Notes under the pieces: generated by a model | Database searches by the model: none | What the model was told of the DNA's origin: nothing | The model's input: only the letters and a program-made list of their open reading frames with translations | Assembly: GCF_002205795.1 (NCBI RefSeq) | Contig: NZ_NIUY01000002.1 | Coordinates: forward strand, 806,001-870,000 | Length of the DNA: 64,000 nucleotides | Direction: 5' to 3' | Source: Chryseobacterium sp. VAUSW3 | Lineage (GTDB): Bacteria; Bacteroidota; Bacteroidia; Flavobacteriales; Weeksellaceae | Shown: in pieces, positions 62,775 through 64,000 of the stretch | How positions within the stretch are numbered: the first letter of the stretch is position 1 | Layout: every line of letters begins with the position of its first letter | Made by a program: the position numbers and the translations under genes

Positions 62775-62818
62775 AATTATAGTATGCAAATATAATTAAA
62801 ATATTCTGACAATACAAA
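62775..62818 (-). promoter_or_regulatory. Methyltransferase promoter with C-box-like site
   Basis: On the minus strand, TTTG (62815-62818), 20-nt spacer, TATATTTG (62787-62794), an ideal Bacteroidota promoter. Just after the -7 element lies AATTATAGTA (62775-62784, plus-strand reading), sharing TATAGT with the site at 60791, so the same controller may repress here. Confidence 0.6.
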
Positions 62819-62960
62819 ATTGTTTTTAAAAGTAAATAGCAGTCAAAAGCATAGAAATCACCCCCAGCTGCGCAAAGTCCCCGGTGAGCAAAGTCTCCTG
62901 ACTTTTCGCCCACCATGTAAAACCACAGACTTTGAACCTTCTAAAAAATCATATTAGCAT

Positions 62961-63416
62961 ATGAAGAAAAACATAAAGTCTCTACTAAGAAAGACTTTAA
63001 TCACCTTATTGATCGTCTTTGGTTTAACCGACTTTTACTGCCAGAATACCTTACTGAAAGATATAGAGGCCGCGAAGCTTCTTTCAAGAAGTGTTACCCA
63101 GGATTTCCGGGATAATAAAATTGAAGAAGCCTTCAATATCCTCAGTCCGTATTGGCCACTGCCGGTGAATGAAATTAATAACCTGAAGACCCAAACCATA
63201 CAGTCTGTTAATCTGATTTCCGAGCGTTACGGGAAAGCGGAATCTATTGTAAAAGTTTCGGAACAAAATATTAAAGATGCAGGGTTTCGGGAAACTTACC
63301 TGGTGAAATTTGAATATACTGCCATCAGATTAATATTTACCTACTACAAAAACAGCAAAGGCTGGCTAATTAACGGTTTCAAATGGGATTCGGATTTTGA
63401 TGAGGAATTTAAATAA
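62961..63416 (+). CDS. Exported hypothetical protein (NTF2/DUF3887-like shape)
   Basis: A 151-residue exported protein with signal peptide KTLITLLIVFGLTDFYCQ (residues about 11-28; the Cys before Gln is not a convincing lipobox). The mature part has SRSVTQDFRDNKIEEAFNIL, LPVNEINNLKTQTIQSVNLI and a beta-rich end FEYTAIRLIFTYYKNSKGWL, a helix-then-strand order like NTF2-fold DUF3887 proteins. Function unknown. First gene right of the restriction island; the spacer before it contains a small inverted repeat. Confidence 0.65.
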   Translation: MKKNIKSLLRKTLITLLIVFGLTDFYCQNTLLKDIEAAKLLSRSVTQDFRDNKIEEAFNILSPYWPLPVNEINNLKTQTIQSVNLISERYGKAESIVKVSEQNIKDAGFRETYLVKFEYTAIRLIFTYYKNSKGWLINGFKWDSDFDEEFK

Positions 63417-63452
63417 TCACGTTGGCAAACCCATCCAATCTTATTTCATTAG

Positions 63453-63809
63453 ATGAAAGATTCAAAAGAAAACACCCACACCCCCAATCATATTTCAGAA
63501 GAGGAAAGAATGAAATGCATCCTCTTTGCGGCTGCACTGCTTATATACGGCACCTACGGATGGTTTAATGATGATATTTATATTCCCGGAAAACGCGGGA
63601 GGGGCATACACTTCCACGGTGCTGCCTGCACGCTGATTTACGGTGCTTTTATTTTTGGTGCGGCTAATTTTATTTCGGTTATCGTAGATCACTACGATAA
63701 AAGGAATAACGAAACGAACTATCAGAAGTTTGCAAAAGTGACCAGAATCATTGGGCTTACCTTACTGTTCCTGGGATTTATTGTTTCGTTTGTTGCATCG
63801 TGGGATTGA
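63453..63809 (+). CDS. Hypothetical membrane protein, 118 residues
   Basis: No family is recognised. Three hydrophobic stretches (about 20-38, 55-76 and 98-115: CILFAAALLIYGTYGW, ACTLIYGAFIFGAANFISV, LTLLFLGFIVSFVASW) with a His-containing RGIHFHGAAC between. A polytopic inner-membrane protein is likely. Gap of 36 nt to the previous gene on the same strand suggests co-transcription. Its 3' end overlaps by 32 nt with the opposite gene. Confidence 0.65.
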   Translation: MKDSKENTHTPNHISEEERMKCILFAAALLIYGTYGWFNDDIYIPGKRGRGIHFHGAACTLIYGAFIFGAANFISVIVDHYDKRNNETNYQKFAKVTRIIGLTLLFLGFIVSFVASWD

Positions 63810-64000
63810 TGTTTTCAATGAACTTTCTCCCCTTTTTATATCTTTTATAGGCAATTCTATTGGAGACGACAAAGGTGATCACCACCATTACAGCGCTAAT
63901 CTTCGGAAACAGACGGTCAGCAGGAAAGGCAGACATAGCGAGAATAAATACGAAATAGATGATGCCTGCGGCCTGCCATAGGCGGTCCGGATCGGGGTAT
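63778..64000 (-). CDS. Hypothetical membrane protein, C-terminal part (cut by window edge)
   Basis: The minus strand carries 73 in-frame codons up to a TAA at 63778-63780, reading YPDPDRLWQAAGIIYFVFIL, then PKISAVMVVITFVVSNRIAY, and ending in a basic tail (KRYKKGRKFIENINPT). Two membrane helices are visible. The gene runs off the window. Overlaps the end of the convergent gene by 32 nt. No family recognised. Confidence 0.55.
   Translation of the reverse strand, partial: YPDPDRLWQAAGIIYFVFILAMSAFPADRLFPKISAVMVVITFVVSNRIAYKRYKKGRKFIENINPTMQQTKQ

Overview
The window looks like chromosomal DNA of a Flavobacteriia member, most likely the Weeksellaceae (Chryseobacterium / Kaistella group). The support is the gene repertoire (malate:quinone oxidoreductase, archaeal-type ProS, DUF937-OmpA protein, Gcr-type membrane protein, DnaJ with half of its zinc-finger motifs), an AT-rich base composition, almost no Shine-Dalgarno sites, and many promoters of the Bacteroidota type (TTTG ... 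TAnnTTTG). Genus assignment is inference; no rRNA is present.

Layout. 1-6.6 kb (minus strand): the 5' part of dihydrolipoyl dehydrogenase, B12-dependent ribonucleotide reductase, a family-4 glycosyltransferase and RecQ. 6.8-8.7 kb: arabinose-5-phosphate isomerase and TatC. 8.8-15.4 kb: small enzymes and stress/accessory proteins (SRPBCC, metallo-beta-lactamase fold, alpha/beta hydrolase, thiolase, VOC protein, DUF1569, Crp-type regulator). 15.5-19.1 kb: a TolC / HlyD / ABC-2 permease export operon without an ATPase gene. 19.3-25.2 kb: a giant alpha-2-macroglobulin-like protein without the thioester motif. 25.3-34.5 kb: UbiA-like protein, RecF + DUF721 (DciA-like), Gcr-type protein, MtgA, a metal-chelate binding lipoprotein, tRNA-Arg(ACG), PrmA, a family-2 glycosyltransferase and a THUMP rRNA methyltransferase. 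34.6-46.6 kb: methyltransferase, ZIP transporter, FadL-like porin, Tyr/Gly-rich lipoprotein, ProS, OmpA-like protein, MntH with a coupled outer-membrane protein, GrpE, DnaJ, esterase. 46.6-59.1 kb: DedA, RF2, SDR, alpha-glucan phosphorylase, DinB-like protein, thiol dioxygenase, MtaB, Mqo, GpsA and an M23 peptidase. 59.1-64 kb is the accessory end: a 615-nt stretch without a convincing gene holding an 11-bp tandem repeat and a decayed reading frame, an SPFH protein, then a compact restriction-modification island (small XRE controller, putative PD-(D/E)xK nuclease, convergent phage-type N6-adenine methyltransferase), then lineage-type hypothetical proteins.

Most interesting points. (1) The restriction-modification island, whose nuclease I cannot assign to a known family and whose two divergent control regions share a TATAGT-centred near-palindrome like known C-protein boxes. 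(2) A DtxR/MntR-type operator overlapping the mntH promoter, with mntH translationally coupled to an outer-membrane protein. (3) An alpha-glucan phosphorylase in which the PLP-binding lysine is threonine. (4) prfB without the programmed frameshift, retaining the CTT codon but with CAG where UGA would be. (5) Several -7 elements lying 4-8 nt from start codons, suggesting leaderless messages. (6) Two copies of a GC-rich palindromic element in an AT-rich genome.
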